A stretch of 53,661 bases of DNA from Bacillus sp. (in: firmicutes). Lineage in GTDB: Bacteria; Bacillota; Bacilli; Bacillales; Salisediminibacteriaceae. The first letter of the stretch is position 1; each line of letters opens with the position of its first letter. The position numbers and the translations under genes are program-made. Below, in pieces: positions 16,464 through 24,120 of the stretch. Where the stretch lies: positions 1 to 53,661 of the forward strand of contig PWLM01000204.1 of the NCBI GenBank assembly GCA_003560495.1, given 5' to 3'. The notes under the pieces are model-generated. The model worked only from the letters and a program-made list of their open reading frames with translations. It searched no databases and was not told the DNA's origin.

Positions 16464-18056
16464 TTAGTTTATAAACCGGTCTTTTCCTTCCCAGAATGGT
16501 TTGCGCAGCTGTACTTTTTGTATTTTACCGGAGGCTGTCTTTGGCAGAGCATCTGTAAACGTAATTCCTTTAGGAACTTTAAAGTGAGCCATATGGTCTC
16601 GAGCAAATTGAATAAGATCATCCTCTGTTACCGCGGCTTCCTCACGAAGTACAACGATTGCGTGAGGCGCTTCGCCCCACTTTTCGTGAGGAACAGAAAT
16701 GATTGCAGCTTCAAGGACGGCAGGATGTTCGTAAAGAACTCCTTCGACTTCTATAGAGGATATATTTTCTCCCCCACTGATGATGACATCTTTTTTCCGG
16801 TCTACAATTTCAATATATCCTCCTTCATCTACATTAGCCATATCGCCGGTGTAGAGAAAACCATCCCTGATCGTAGAAGCTGTAGCTTCAGGGTTTTTCC
16901 AGTAGCCTTCCATTACATTGTTTGACCGGACTACGATTTCCCCGGCTGATTTCCCATCCCGGGGAACATCTTCACCTTCATCGTTCACTACCCGGACATC
17001 ACTTCCGATCATTTCATATCCCTGTTTGGCTTTAAGGCGGTGCTTGTCTTCCGGAGCACGATTTTTTTGTTCTGTAAGAATCTGTGAGGTGGTAACGAGC
17101 GGCGAAGTTTCTGTCATGCCATAGACTTGGATAAATTCCCATCCAAGATCGTCTTCGATCCGTTTAACGAAAGCTGGAGGAGGGGCTGATCCTGCAATGA
17201 CTATTCGGAGCTGCTGATCCAGCTTATACGGCTCTTTTAAGCTTCCGTATGATTCTATAACCATGTTAAGAACCGTGGGTGCCATGTGCATAACGGTTAC
17301 CCCTTCAGATTTAACGTTTTCCAGAATAGAATGGCCGTCCATATCCCGCTGCATGACCTGTGTACATCCATTGGCAGTATAATAAAAAGGAGAACCCCAC
17401 CCGTTCACGTGAAACATCGGTAAAACGTGGAGAAGCGTGTCATCATCCCTGACCCGCAGATGGTGCATAGTAGTCAGAGCATGCAGGTAGCTGCTTCGGT
17501 GGGTGAGCATAACCCTTTTCGGATTCCCAGTAGTTCCACTTGTATAAAGAAGACAGGCCAAGTCATTCTCTTCAAGGGAGGCTCTTTCTGCCGGGGAGTC
17601 CTCAAAACCTGCAAGCCATTTTTCATAGGAAAGATCTCCGTTCTTGTCTTCATCCATTCCATGAACGATAAATATTTCTACAGTTTCAAGCTGATCTTTT
17701 ATACCTTTTATACGTTCATAAAGAACGTGATCTACGAAAAGCACTTTCGATTCTGCATGATTTAATATAAAAATGTAATCTTCCGGTTTCAGACGGGTAT
17801 TAAGCGAGTTCATAACTCCTCCCGCCTGAAATACCCCATAAAATCCTTCAAACATTTCAAGCGAGTTTGGAGCAAGATAGGAAACGCGGTCTCCTTTTTC
17901 AACGCCGAGAGACTGAAGCCCTCTTGTCAGTTTCTGGACACGTTGGTCAACCTGCTTATAAGTGAGTCTTCTTTCTCCATCGATAACTGCCGTTTTGTTA
18001 GAGTAATACTTCACAGCCCGATCAAAAAAACCTGTCAAAATTAATGGTACATGCAT
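16464..18056 (-). CDS. AMP-forming acyl-CoA synthetase (long/medium-chain type)
   Basis: 530 residues; TTAGGAGGTATTTAT precedes the ATG. It is an ANL-superfamily adenylating enzyme: phosphate loop YTSGTTGNPKRVM (171-183), the QVYGMTETSP motif, YTGDMANVDEGGY, DRKKDVIISGGENIS hinge, and the catalytic Lys in PKTASGKIQK. It activates carboxylic acids, most likely fatty acids, as CoA thioesters. An oddity is Arg181: the motif is normally PKGVM, and AGG for GGG is a one-base change. A perfect cre match at 18096-18111 suggests CcpA repression. It is divergent from cstA. Confidence 0.87.
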   Translation of the reverse strand: MHVPLILTGFFDRAVKYYSNKTAVIDGERRLTYKQVDQRVQKLTRGLQSLGVEKGDRVSYLAPNSLEMFEGFYGVFQAGGVMNSLNTRLKPEDYIFILNHAESKVLFVDHVLYERIKGIKDQLETVEIFIVHGMDEDKNGDLSYEKWLAGFEDSPAERASLEENDLACLLYTSGTTGNPKRVMLTHRSSYLHALTTMHHLRVRDDDTLLHVLPMFHVNGWGSPFYYTANGCTQVMQRDMDGHSILENVKSEGVTVMHMAPTVLNMVIESYGSLKEPYKLDQQLRIVIAGSAPPPAFVKRIEDDLGWEFIQVYGMTETSPLVTTSQILTEQKNRAPEDKHRLKAKQGYEMIGSDVRVVNDEGEDVPRDGKSAGEIVVRSNNVMEGYWKNPEATASTIRDGFLYTGDMANVDEGGYIEIVDRKKDVIISGGENISSIEVEGVLYEHPAVLEAAIISVPHEKWGEAPHAIVVLREEAAVTEDDLIQFARDHMAHFKVPKGITFTDALPKTASGKIQKVQLRKPFWEGKDRFIN

Positions 18057-18095
18057 ATAAATACCTCCTAAGTAAGTAAAAGCCTGCTGATGATT

Positions 18096-18111
18096 TTGAT
18101 AACGCTTTCAT
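18096..18111. promoter_or_regulatory. CcpA cre site upstream of the acyl-CoA synthetase
   Basis: TTGATAACGCTTTCAT matches the B. subtilis cre consensus WTGNNARCGNWWWCAW at all 16 positions. It lies 40 bp before the start codon of the minus-strand gene, a position suited to repression by glucose. Confidence 0.75.
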
Positions 18112-18401
18112 AAAAAAGAACAAAACATTCGATTGAAAATATTATAAATTACACTACACAGGGGAAGAAAAGCAGGGTGGCTTTAAAATGACCCGTTTGA
18201 AAGAGCGTAGATAAAAAAACTGATATACAGAGGCCTGTTTTGAGCGTATCGGTTTTTGACAGGACCGTCAATAACATTCTAAAAAATTAAATAAGGAGAA
18301 GGTCAAATTAAAAACAAGAAGAAAAAAACTGTGGCAGTGGTGCAAATATTTCAAGGTTAGCAAATACAACTGCGGTTGTTTTGTTTAAATTTTCGAAATC
18401 A

Positions 18402-18466
18402 TTTACAAATACTGAATTCTTGCTAGAATTATTGATAGACTGCTTTCTTTATGGAAGCGCTTTTAA
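18402..18466 (+). promoter_or_regulatory. Sigma-A promoter and cre-like site of cstA
   Basis: TTTACA (18402-18407), 16 bp, TAGAAT (18424-18429) form a promoter with a start near 18436. ATGGAAGCGCTTTTAA at 18451-18466 departs from the cre consensus at one key position (T for C) and lies just downstream of the start, a typical roadblock/repression place for CcpA. Confidence 0.65.
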
Positions 18467-18514
18467 AGGAGGGGAGTTTCAGCGTAGTAAACTAGTCTTA
18501 GAGGGGGATGACGT

Positions 18515-20248
18515 ATGCCGGCTATTTTAGTAGCTATTGTAGGTTTAATTGTATTTGCACTTGGTTACCGTTATTATTCAAAATTTGTAGCAGAACGCAT
18601 TTTTCGGCTGGATCCGGATTATGTAACTCCAGCCCATCGGTATAAAGATGGTGTAGACTTCGTACCAACAAACAAATTTGTTCTATGGGGCCACCATTTT
18701 ACCTCCGTTGCCGGAGCTGCACCGATTCTCGGACCGGCGATAGCCGTTTACTGGGGATGGCTCCCCGCTGTGTTGTGGGTAGTGCTCGGAACAGTGTTCG
18801 CTGCAGGGGTGCACGATTTTGGAACCCTTGCTCTTTCTGTCAGAAACAAAGGACAGTCTGTCGGTACGCTCGCGAACAAGCTGATCGGCCAGCGGGCGAA
18901 AATTTTATTTTTGTTTATCATTTTAATTCTGGTACTTATGGTAAATGCCGTATTTGCGTGGGTAATTGCCAACTTATTCATTACATATCCGGCAAGTGTA
19001 CTACCGGTATTTATTCAGATTCCTTTAGCAATCTGGATCGGATACGCCGTATATAAGAAGAATATTAAAATGCTCGTTCCGTCAATTATTGCTTTAGCAG
19101 TAATGTATGGAACTGCCATATTTGCAAGTGAGATTCCTTTAATGCAGATTGATCTCGTGCAGTATATGGGCGGGGAAGGAGCAGCCGGTCTGTTTGGGCT
19201 GGGGGCTGTATCAACAGCGTTTTTCATTTGGATCATTATTCTTCTTATTTATGTTTACATTGCTTCCATGCTGCCAGTCTGGAAACTTCTTCAGCCAAGG
19301 GATTTTATTAATTCCCACCAGCTAGTTGTTGGACTGTTGATTCTTTATGCAGGTCTCTTCCTTACTAATCCGGAAATTACAGCCCCGGCTACAAATCCGG
19401 GTGCAGAAACATCCTGGCTTCCATTACTCTTTATTACGATAGCATGTGGGGCGATTTCAGGTTTTCACGGGCTGGTTTCCTCAGGAACTTCTTCCAAACA
19501 GCTGGATAAAGAAACAGACGCCCGGTTTGTCGGTTATTTCGGTGCTGTTGGTGAAGGGATACTGGCACTTATATCCACCCTCGCCGTAGTTACACTTTTT
19601 GCGAATATGAATGAGTTTACGGGAGCTTATTCCAGCTTTACCGAAGCCAATGCAATTGGACTTGGGAACTTCGTAGAAGGTGCAGCAGTTCTGGCGGGCG
19701 GTCTTGGTATTCCGGCAGGCGTTGCGACGACCATAGTCTCCATAATAGTAGTAAGCTTTGCGGCTACGACACTGGATACTGCTGTCCGACTGATGCGTTA
19801 TATAATTGCAGAACTCGGTACAGAATACAAAGTACCGGCTTTAACGAAAAAACACGTCGCAACATTCATTGCTGTTGGTTCTACAGCGGCACTTGTCCTA
19901 ATACCTGAAGGACCTCAAGGGTTCGGCTCCGGCGGGTATCTGCTCTGGCCGCTCTTCGGTACCTCCAATCAGCTGCTGGCAGGTATCAGTCTTCTGCTTG
20001 TGTCCGTCTGGTTGAAACGACTCGGGAGAAACTATATCATTACTTTCGTTCCGATGGTGTTTCTCCTCTTTATGACAATGTACGCGCTTTTTCAGCAAGT
20101 ATTGTTTACGTGGTCATGGTGGGGGACAGAATCAAATATGCTTCTTTTCATTATCGGAGCAGTAAACTTTGTTTTTGCCCTCTGGATTGCTGTGACAGCC
20201 ATTTCAGTTCTCGCAGGAAAATCAGATATTCCGGCGGATAATGATTAA
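18515..20248 (+). CDS. cstA: Carbon starvation protein CstA (peptide/pyruvate transporter)
   Basis: 577 residues; AGAGGGGGATGACGT precedes the ATG. It is a polytopic membrane protein with about 14-16 helices. The CstA family's conserved N-terminal block is plain: TPAHRYKDGVDFVPTNK, then GHHFTSVAGAAPILGPA, and GVHDFGTLALSVRNKGQSVG; a second conserved block is SGFHGLVSSGTSSKQLDKE. The C-terminal half has GSGGYLLWPLFGTSNQLLAG. CstA proteins take up peptides or pyruvate when preferred carbon is exhausted. The cre-like element at its promoter fits this. A terminator follows. Confidence 0.93.
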   Translation: MPAILVAIVGLIVFALGYRYYSKFVAERIFRLDPDYVTPAHRYKDGVDFVPTNKFVLWGHHFTSVAGAAPILGPAIAVYWGWLPAVLWVVLGTVFAAGVHDFGTLALSVRNKGQSVGTLANKLIGQRAKILFLFIILILVLMVNAVFAWVIANLFITYPASVLPVFIQIPLAIWIGYAVYKKNIKMLVPSIIALAVMYGTAIFASEIPLMQIDLVQYMGGEGAAGLFGLGAVSTAFFIWIIILLIYVYIASMLPVWKLLQPRDFINSHQLVVGLLILYAGLFLTNPEITAPATNPGAETSWLPLLFITIACGAISGFHGLVSSGTSSKQLDKETDARFVGYFGAVGEGILALISTLAVVTLFANMNEFTGAYSSFTEANAIGLGNFVEGAAVLAGGLGIPAGVATTIVSIIVVSFAATTLDTAVRLMRYIIAELGTEYKVPALTKKHVATFIAVGSTAALVLIPEGPQGFGSGGYLLWPLFGTSNQLLAGISLLLVSVWLKRLGRNYIITFVPMVFLLFMTMYALFQQVLFTWSWWGTESNMLLFIIGAVNFVFALWIAVTAISVLAGKSDIPADND

Positions 20249-20312
20249 GATGGTTAAATAACGAATTATTTGAGGTGCTTTTTCATATGAAAAATTAACA
20301 CTTCACGATTAT

Positions 20313-20345
20313 CAGAGCCTGTCAGGTTTTCCTGACAGGCTTTCA
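20313..20345 (+). terminator. Terminator after cstA
   Basis: GAGCCTGTCAGG and CCTGACAGGCTTTC form a strong stem with a short T-rich tail. Confidence 0.75.
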
Positions 20346-20374
20346 GGCTGTTGATAAATTATTTTTCATGTATA

Positions 20375-20685
20375 GATAGGCACTGCCCTGCTTTCGTCTT
20401 CCGGGACGCTTTCCGGGCGGGCCGGGCTCAGCTAATTTCTTCCTAAACGGATCTTCGCCTCGTCCTGGATCACCCAGGAGCATTCCCTGCGGCTGCGGCA
20501 GGGAAATTAAAAAAGTTTTCTGCTATGAAGAATTTCTCTTTATAATGCCGTTTTCTTCGAGAAAGAGAGGCTTTTGCCTCCGAAACGGCGGAGGCGCGGC
20601 GCAGGCCAAACAGCTGAAGATCAGCCCCACAGCAGGCCGGCTGGCAGCGAAGTGTTTCTCCATACGTCAGCGAAATTTAACATAG
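20375..20685 (-). repeat. Dispersed repeat, copy D (inverted)
   Basis: Its right end, 20632-20682, is an exact 51-bp reverse complement of 23611-23661 in copy F. It ends in TTTAACATAGC, which is the left terminal repeat read on the minus strand. CCTCCGAAACGGCGGAGG (20577-20594) is an internal hairpin. No second terminal repeat is visible on the left. 20690-20988 holds no gene I can support. Confidence 0.65.
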
Positions 20686-20988
20686 CTATTAATTAAGTCA
20701 GCTTTTTGGAAGCATTGTTCAAAATGTGGGTGTGAATATTTTCATTATTATCCATATAGCCAATACTATTGAAACAGAAGATTTTTGTTAAAGGAGCGCC
20801 GGATTTATAGTATCACTCACCTAATTTGCTTTGGAAAAGACCAGCTGAACCATGTTTTTTCGGGAGTTAAAGGTAACCTTAAGAGAACCAATTGGTATGC
20901 TGGAAATCAAAGTTCGGTTTTTGCGGTATGCGGATGATAAAATAAAAGAAAGATATTAAACTAATAAATATTCGGGGAGGTGGAGTAC

Positions 20989-21246
20989 ATGCTCGAAAAT
21001 ATGAAAAAACTCATCAAATATTACGAAGAAGTTCTGAGTATGCCGCATCGTCAGGAAATAGCACGGGAGCTTCGGAACGAAGATGATTTATTTATGCTGC
21101 TGCTTTACTCGGAAATGATCGGGATCCCGAATCCTGTTTATTATTATACGCTGGAACTTTATCCGCACATGATAGAGGAATTTCATGACTGGCATCTGAG
21201 AATGGGAATGGACAAGTCCCCATTAAACGGCATCCGCTGCTGTTAA
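20989..21246 (+). CDS. CORY-CC-star-type small protein, partner of ArsA-like ATPase
   Basis: 85 residues from the ATG at 20989, with GGGGAGG 8 nt upstream. It is mostly helical and acidic, contains PNPVYYYTLELYPHM and EFHDWHLRMGMDKSP, and ends in Cys-Cys followed directly by the stop codon. A small protein ending in CC next to an ArsA-family ATPase matches what I recall as the CORY-CC-star family of Firmicutes; the name is from memory. The C-terminal cysteine pair suggests metal or thiol chemistry, or handing something to the ATPase. The ATPase gene starts 28 nt downstream, so they are one unit. Confidence 0.75.
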   Translation: MLENMKKLIKYYEEVLSMPHRQEIARELRNEDDLFMLLLYSEMIGIPNPVYYYTLELYPHMIEEFHDWHLRMGMDKSPLNGIRCC

Positions 21247-21274
21247 AACAGGATATTGAAAGTAGGGGGAAGCT

Positions 21275-22243
21275 ATGGAAGTATTAAATAAAGATATTAT
21301 ATTCATCGGAGGCAAGGGGGGAGTAGGGAAATCCACTTCCGCTGCTGCCGTTGCCTGGAAAGCTGCTGAAGAAGGGTACACTACTCTTTTGATCTCCACT
21401 GATCCGGCACATAATCTCGGGGACATATTTAACCGGAATATAGGAGGCAAAACGACAAAACTGGCAGACCGCCTTTATGCTCTGGAGATCGACCCGGAAA
21501 TCGAAACTGAAAAATATATAGCGGGAGTAAAGGAGAACATTAAAGGAACGGTCCATTCCGGTATGATGGAAGAAGTTCACAGGCAGCTGGATACTGCTAA
21601 AGCTTCGCCCGGTGCAGATGAAGCAGCATTGTTTGACAAGCTTATATCTATTATTCTGGAGGAGAAAGAACATTTTGATAAACTTATTTTTGATACAGCT
21701 CCTACCGGACATACGATTCGTCTGCTTTCCCTTCCGGAATTAATGGGTGTTTGGATTGAAGGTCTGCTTAAAAAGAGAAAAAAAACAAAAGAAAATTATT
21801 CACAGCTGCTCAATGATGGCGAGCCAATAGAAGATCCCATTTACGACGTACTGAAGGAAAGACAGGAACGCTTCTCAAAAGCGAGAGATATTCTGCTTGA
21901 TGATAGCAAAACAGGTTTTATCTTTGTGTTGAATCCTGAAAGACTTCCTGTATTAGAGACCAAAAAAGCTCTTGAACTTTTGGAAAAATATCACCTGCAC
22001 GTAAAAACCCTTATTGTAAATAAAGTGCTTCCAAACCAGACTGATGGTGAGTTCTTCAAACAGCGGAAAGAGCATGAAAAACAATATTTAAAGTTAATTG
22101 AAGACACGTTTAAAAAACAGGAACTCATTATGGTGCCTTTTTTCCTCATGATATTACAAACATCGAGCAGTTGGAACATTTCAGCACTTTTTATCACTCT
22201 GAAAGATAACTCATACGTGTCGTTATTTGAAACGCTGGGTTAA
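21275..22243 (+). CDS. ArsA/GET3-family ATPase with apparent C-terminal frameshift
   Basis: 322 residues as read; GTAGGGGGAAGCT precedes the ATG. It shows the deviant Walker A GGKGGVGKST (12-21), the switch STDPAHNLGDIF and the signature DTAPTGHTIRLLSLPELM. There is one ATPase domain, so it would work as a dimer. ArsA/Get3 proteins energise oxyanion export or chaperone membrane proteins. After IMVPF the reading goes wrong. Adding one T to the T6 run at 22138-22143 restores PHDITNIEQLEHFSTFYHSE, a normal ArsA ending, with stop at 22207-22209 (311 residues). As sequenced, the last 38 residues are foreign and the stop lies beside repeat E. Confidence 0.85.
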   Translation: MEVLNKDIIFIGGKGGVGKSTSAAAVAWKAAEEGYTTLLISTDPAHNLGDIFNRNIGGKTTKLADRLYALEIDPEIETEKYIAGVKENIKGTVHSGMMEEVHRQLDTAKASPGADEAALFDKLISIILEEKEHFDKLIFDTAPTGHTIRLLSLPELMGVWIEGLLKKRKKTKENYSQLLNDGEPIEDPIYDVLKERQERFSKARDILLDDSKTGFIFVLNPERLPVLETKKALELLEKYHLHVKTLIVNKVLPNQTDGEFFKQRKEHEKQYLKLIEDTFKKQELIMVPFFLMILQTSSSWNISALFITLKDNSYVSLFETLG

Positions 22244-22450
22244 AAGTCGCTTTTGATGCCTAAAGAAAATTCCGCTTCACGTAGCCTGCTTTGGAGGAGA
22301 TTTTCGAATAGGCTCCGCCCTGCGGATCTGCCAATCTCCTTCTTCCATTCTTAAGTAAAAGCAGCCTCAGGTCAGAGGCGACGATGGAAAATAAAACGGA
22401 AGGAACTTTCCTGATGTCAGGGAAGATGCAGGCACTCTAAAAAGAAAGCC
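22236..22450 (+). repeat. Dispersed repeat, copy E
   Basis: GCTGGGTTAAAAGTCGC resembles the left terminal repeat, and its TAA is the stop of the frameshifted ATPase frame. CTAAAGAAAATTCCGCTTC matches copy B; GGAGGAGATTTTCG followed by AGGCTCCGCCCT matches copy F at 23667-23692. The right end is diverged. Confidence 0.55.
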
Positions 22451-22509
22451 GCCCGGAAAAGTAACAGACGGGAACAACTTGAACCGTTATTAAAAAATGT
22501 ACTTCCGGT

Positions 22510-22552
22510 AAAAAACCTGAACCTGCGGGAAATCCGCAGGTTCAGGTTTTTT
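22510..22552. terminator. Bidirectional terminator
   Basis: AAAAAACCTGAACCTGCGG and CCGCAGGTTCAGGTTTTTT pair perfectly around GAAAT, with A and T tracts on both sides, between the ATPase and the MerR-like gene. Confidence 0.95.
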
Positions 22553-22565
22553 CTGCACTATTCTT

Positions 22566-23105
22566 TTACCGGAACCAGCTTGCAACGTTCCACCATGTTT
22601 TTTTAGGTTTGTCTTCTTCTGTTAATCGTTTGATCGTATCAAGCAGAAGCTGCTCGCGTTCAGCGCTTTTTTGATCGCTCGTGCTGATCTGTTCAGTAAT
22701 CTGATTAAGAAGCTGTTCATGACGTTCAAGTTTTTCGTTCTGATCCATGGTGTTTCGAAGCATTTCATTCAACAGCATGTTGTAGCGCTGAGCCGTACGT
22801 TCGGCTAAATCCGATTCCTCCTGTACTGCAGGAGTTTCCGATTCGGCTGCTTGATTCTTAAACCTGGTCACAACTACTTTTGCTGCGTTGGTAAGCGAAA
22901 AGTGTTCTTTTTGGATAAGCTGCTGAATATACTCGAGGGCAGTAATGTCTTCTTCTGTGAATGCACGCCGCTGGTTTGTATTTTTAGTGAATACATAGCC
23001 GTGCTTTTCCATGGAAATAGCCCATTTACGAAGAGTACTCGTTCCTACATTTAATTGTAAGCTTACATCTTTAGTGCTGAATGATTTGTCCTGTTCAGTC
23101 GTCAT
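22566..23105 (-). CDS. MerR-like HTH protein with coiled coil (DUF3967-like tail)
   Basis: 179 residues from the ATG at 23105, which has AAAGGTGAC upstream; a longer in-frame start has none. The N-terminal winged helix-turn-helix (about 8-75) reads SFSTKDVSLQLNVGTSTLRKW and NQRRAFTEEDITALEYIQQL, the MerR pattern also seen in RacA. After a linker comes a long coiled coil (about 100-165) and a short aromatic-basic tail, KPKKTWWNVASWFR, typical of DUF3967 proteins found on plasmids and chromosomes of bacilli. The tail may bind membrane or protein partners. DNA binding with anchoring, as for RacA, is an inference. It is monocistronic. Confidence 0.75.
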   Translation of the reverse strand: MTTEQDKSFSTKDVSLQLNVGTSTLRKWAISMEKHGYVFTKNTNQRRAFTEEDITALEYIQQLIQKEHFSLTNAAKVVVTRFKNQAAESETPAVQEESDLAERTAQRYNMLLNEMLRNTMDQNEKLERHEQLLNQITEQISTSDQKSAEREQLLLDTIKRLTEEDKPKKTWWNVASWFR

Positions 23106-23298
23106 TAAAAAGTCACCTTTCTTTGCAGGCATATGAGCTGTCTTTCTATTTATCATATAAGTAAAGTGCATCTAATTCAATGGATGAGGGGTAAATTTGT
23201 TAGTGTTTAATAAAATCAGCAGGTTTTATCACAATAATTAATACATTCACAGCTGTGTAAAGCTCTTTGAATTTTAACACAGTATGTAAATAGTTCTC

Positions 23299-23307
23299 TG
23301 CTATAAT
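23299..23307 (+). promoter_or_regulatory. Extended -10 promoter of the 31-residue peptide gene
   Basis: TGCTATAAT is a perfect extended -10 (TGN plus TATAAT at 23302-23307). No clear -35 is seen at 17 bp. It lies about 50 bp before the small gene. Confidence 0.5.
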
Positions 23308-23354
23308 AGTAAACTGAGGTATTAGAAAAAGGTTTGAATAAGAAAGGAGAACTG

Positions 23355-23450
23355 ATGGAAAACCTTCTGGAGGATCCTATATACATTGTAATCGCTGTTT
23401 TAATGATTATCGTACTTTACACTATTATTAAACCCGGCAGGAAGCAGTAG
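23355..23450 (+). CDS. 31-residue single-helix membrane peptide
   Basis: AAAGGAGAACTG stands directly before the ATG at 23355. The product is acidic at its N-terminus (MENLLEDP), has one hydrophobic helix (about 9-25, IYIVIAVLMIIVLYTIIK) and a basic end PGRKQ, so the N-terminus would be outside. The promoter, ribosome binding site and sensible topology argue for a real gene. It could be a membrane-protein regulator or a toxin-like peptide; no antisense RNA or partner is evident. Confidence 0.6.
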   Translation: MENLLEDPIYIVIAVLMIIVLYTIIKPGRKQ

Positions 23451-23607
23451 ACAGGCCATTATTCCAAGACTGAAATATACTTTAAAGATTAATAAGTATC
23501 GATTAAAATGATTAATCCCTGTTTCCTTTTAATATACAATTTGACACGCTGCAGACGGAATTTTTATTCTGACCGCTCTTAGTTTATGTTTTTAGAATAT
23601 AACAAAT

Positions 23608-23929
23608 CTGTGTTAAATTTCGCTGACGTATGGAGAAACACTTCGCTGCCAGCCGGCCTGCCGTGGAGGAGATTTTCGGGCAGGCTGCGCCCTATCCTCC
23701 AATTTTCTTCTTCCACGGGCCGGTTTCCGCTTCGTTTTGTTTAGAAAAAAGATAAGTTCTACTTTTAGTAAACGCTGTTCTTTCTTCTGTAAAGCCGATG
23801 CCGGGGCAGAAACGCCTGCGGAAGGCGCGCAGATCCTCCCGGACGGAAGGGACAACTGAAGGCTTTCTCCGCGGCAGGGTAAAGAGCCGCAGGCAACCTT
23901 AAATAACCACAGGGAGCTTTAATAGAGCC
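23608..23929 (+). repeat. MITE-like dispersed repeat, copy F (near complete)
   Basis: The left end CTGTGTTAAATTTCGCTG and right end AGCTTTAATAGAGC are imperfect inverted repeats. Positions 23611-23661 are the exact inverse of 20632-20682. The right half (GATCCTCCCGGACGGAAGGG, GCTTTCTCCGCGGCA, AGAGCCGCAGGCAACCTTAA) is shared with copies A and G. The gap 23451-24120 holds this element and little else. Confidence 0.75.
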
Positions 23930-24020
23930 TGTAACAAAAGAAAGTTTCCTTCCCCTGGTTATTCCGGCAGGTCTCTTAAGAAATTGAAGGAGAAAAAATT
24001 AAAATACGCAGTATGCACAG

Positions 24021-24056
24021 CTCTGAGCCTGTCAGTTGATTCTGGCAGGCTCAGAG
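24021..24056. other. Hairpin downstream of the aminotransferase
   Basis: CTCTGAGCCTGTCAG and CTGGCAGGCTCAGAG form a strong stem near the end of the minus-strand gene. There is no T run on either side, so a terminator role is uncertain. Confidence 0.45.
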
Positions 24057-24120
24057 TCTATCAATATGGAGATATTCCAGGAGTCCGGATGAAACTTCAG
24101 GAACGGCTTTTTAGATTAGT

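Noticed and set aside
23613-23855. 80-codon minus-strand frame in repeat F
   Set aside because: Made entirely of dispersed repeat sequence and shows no ribosome site.
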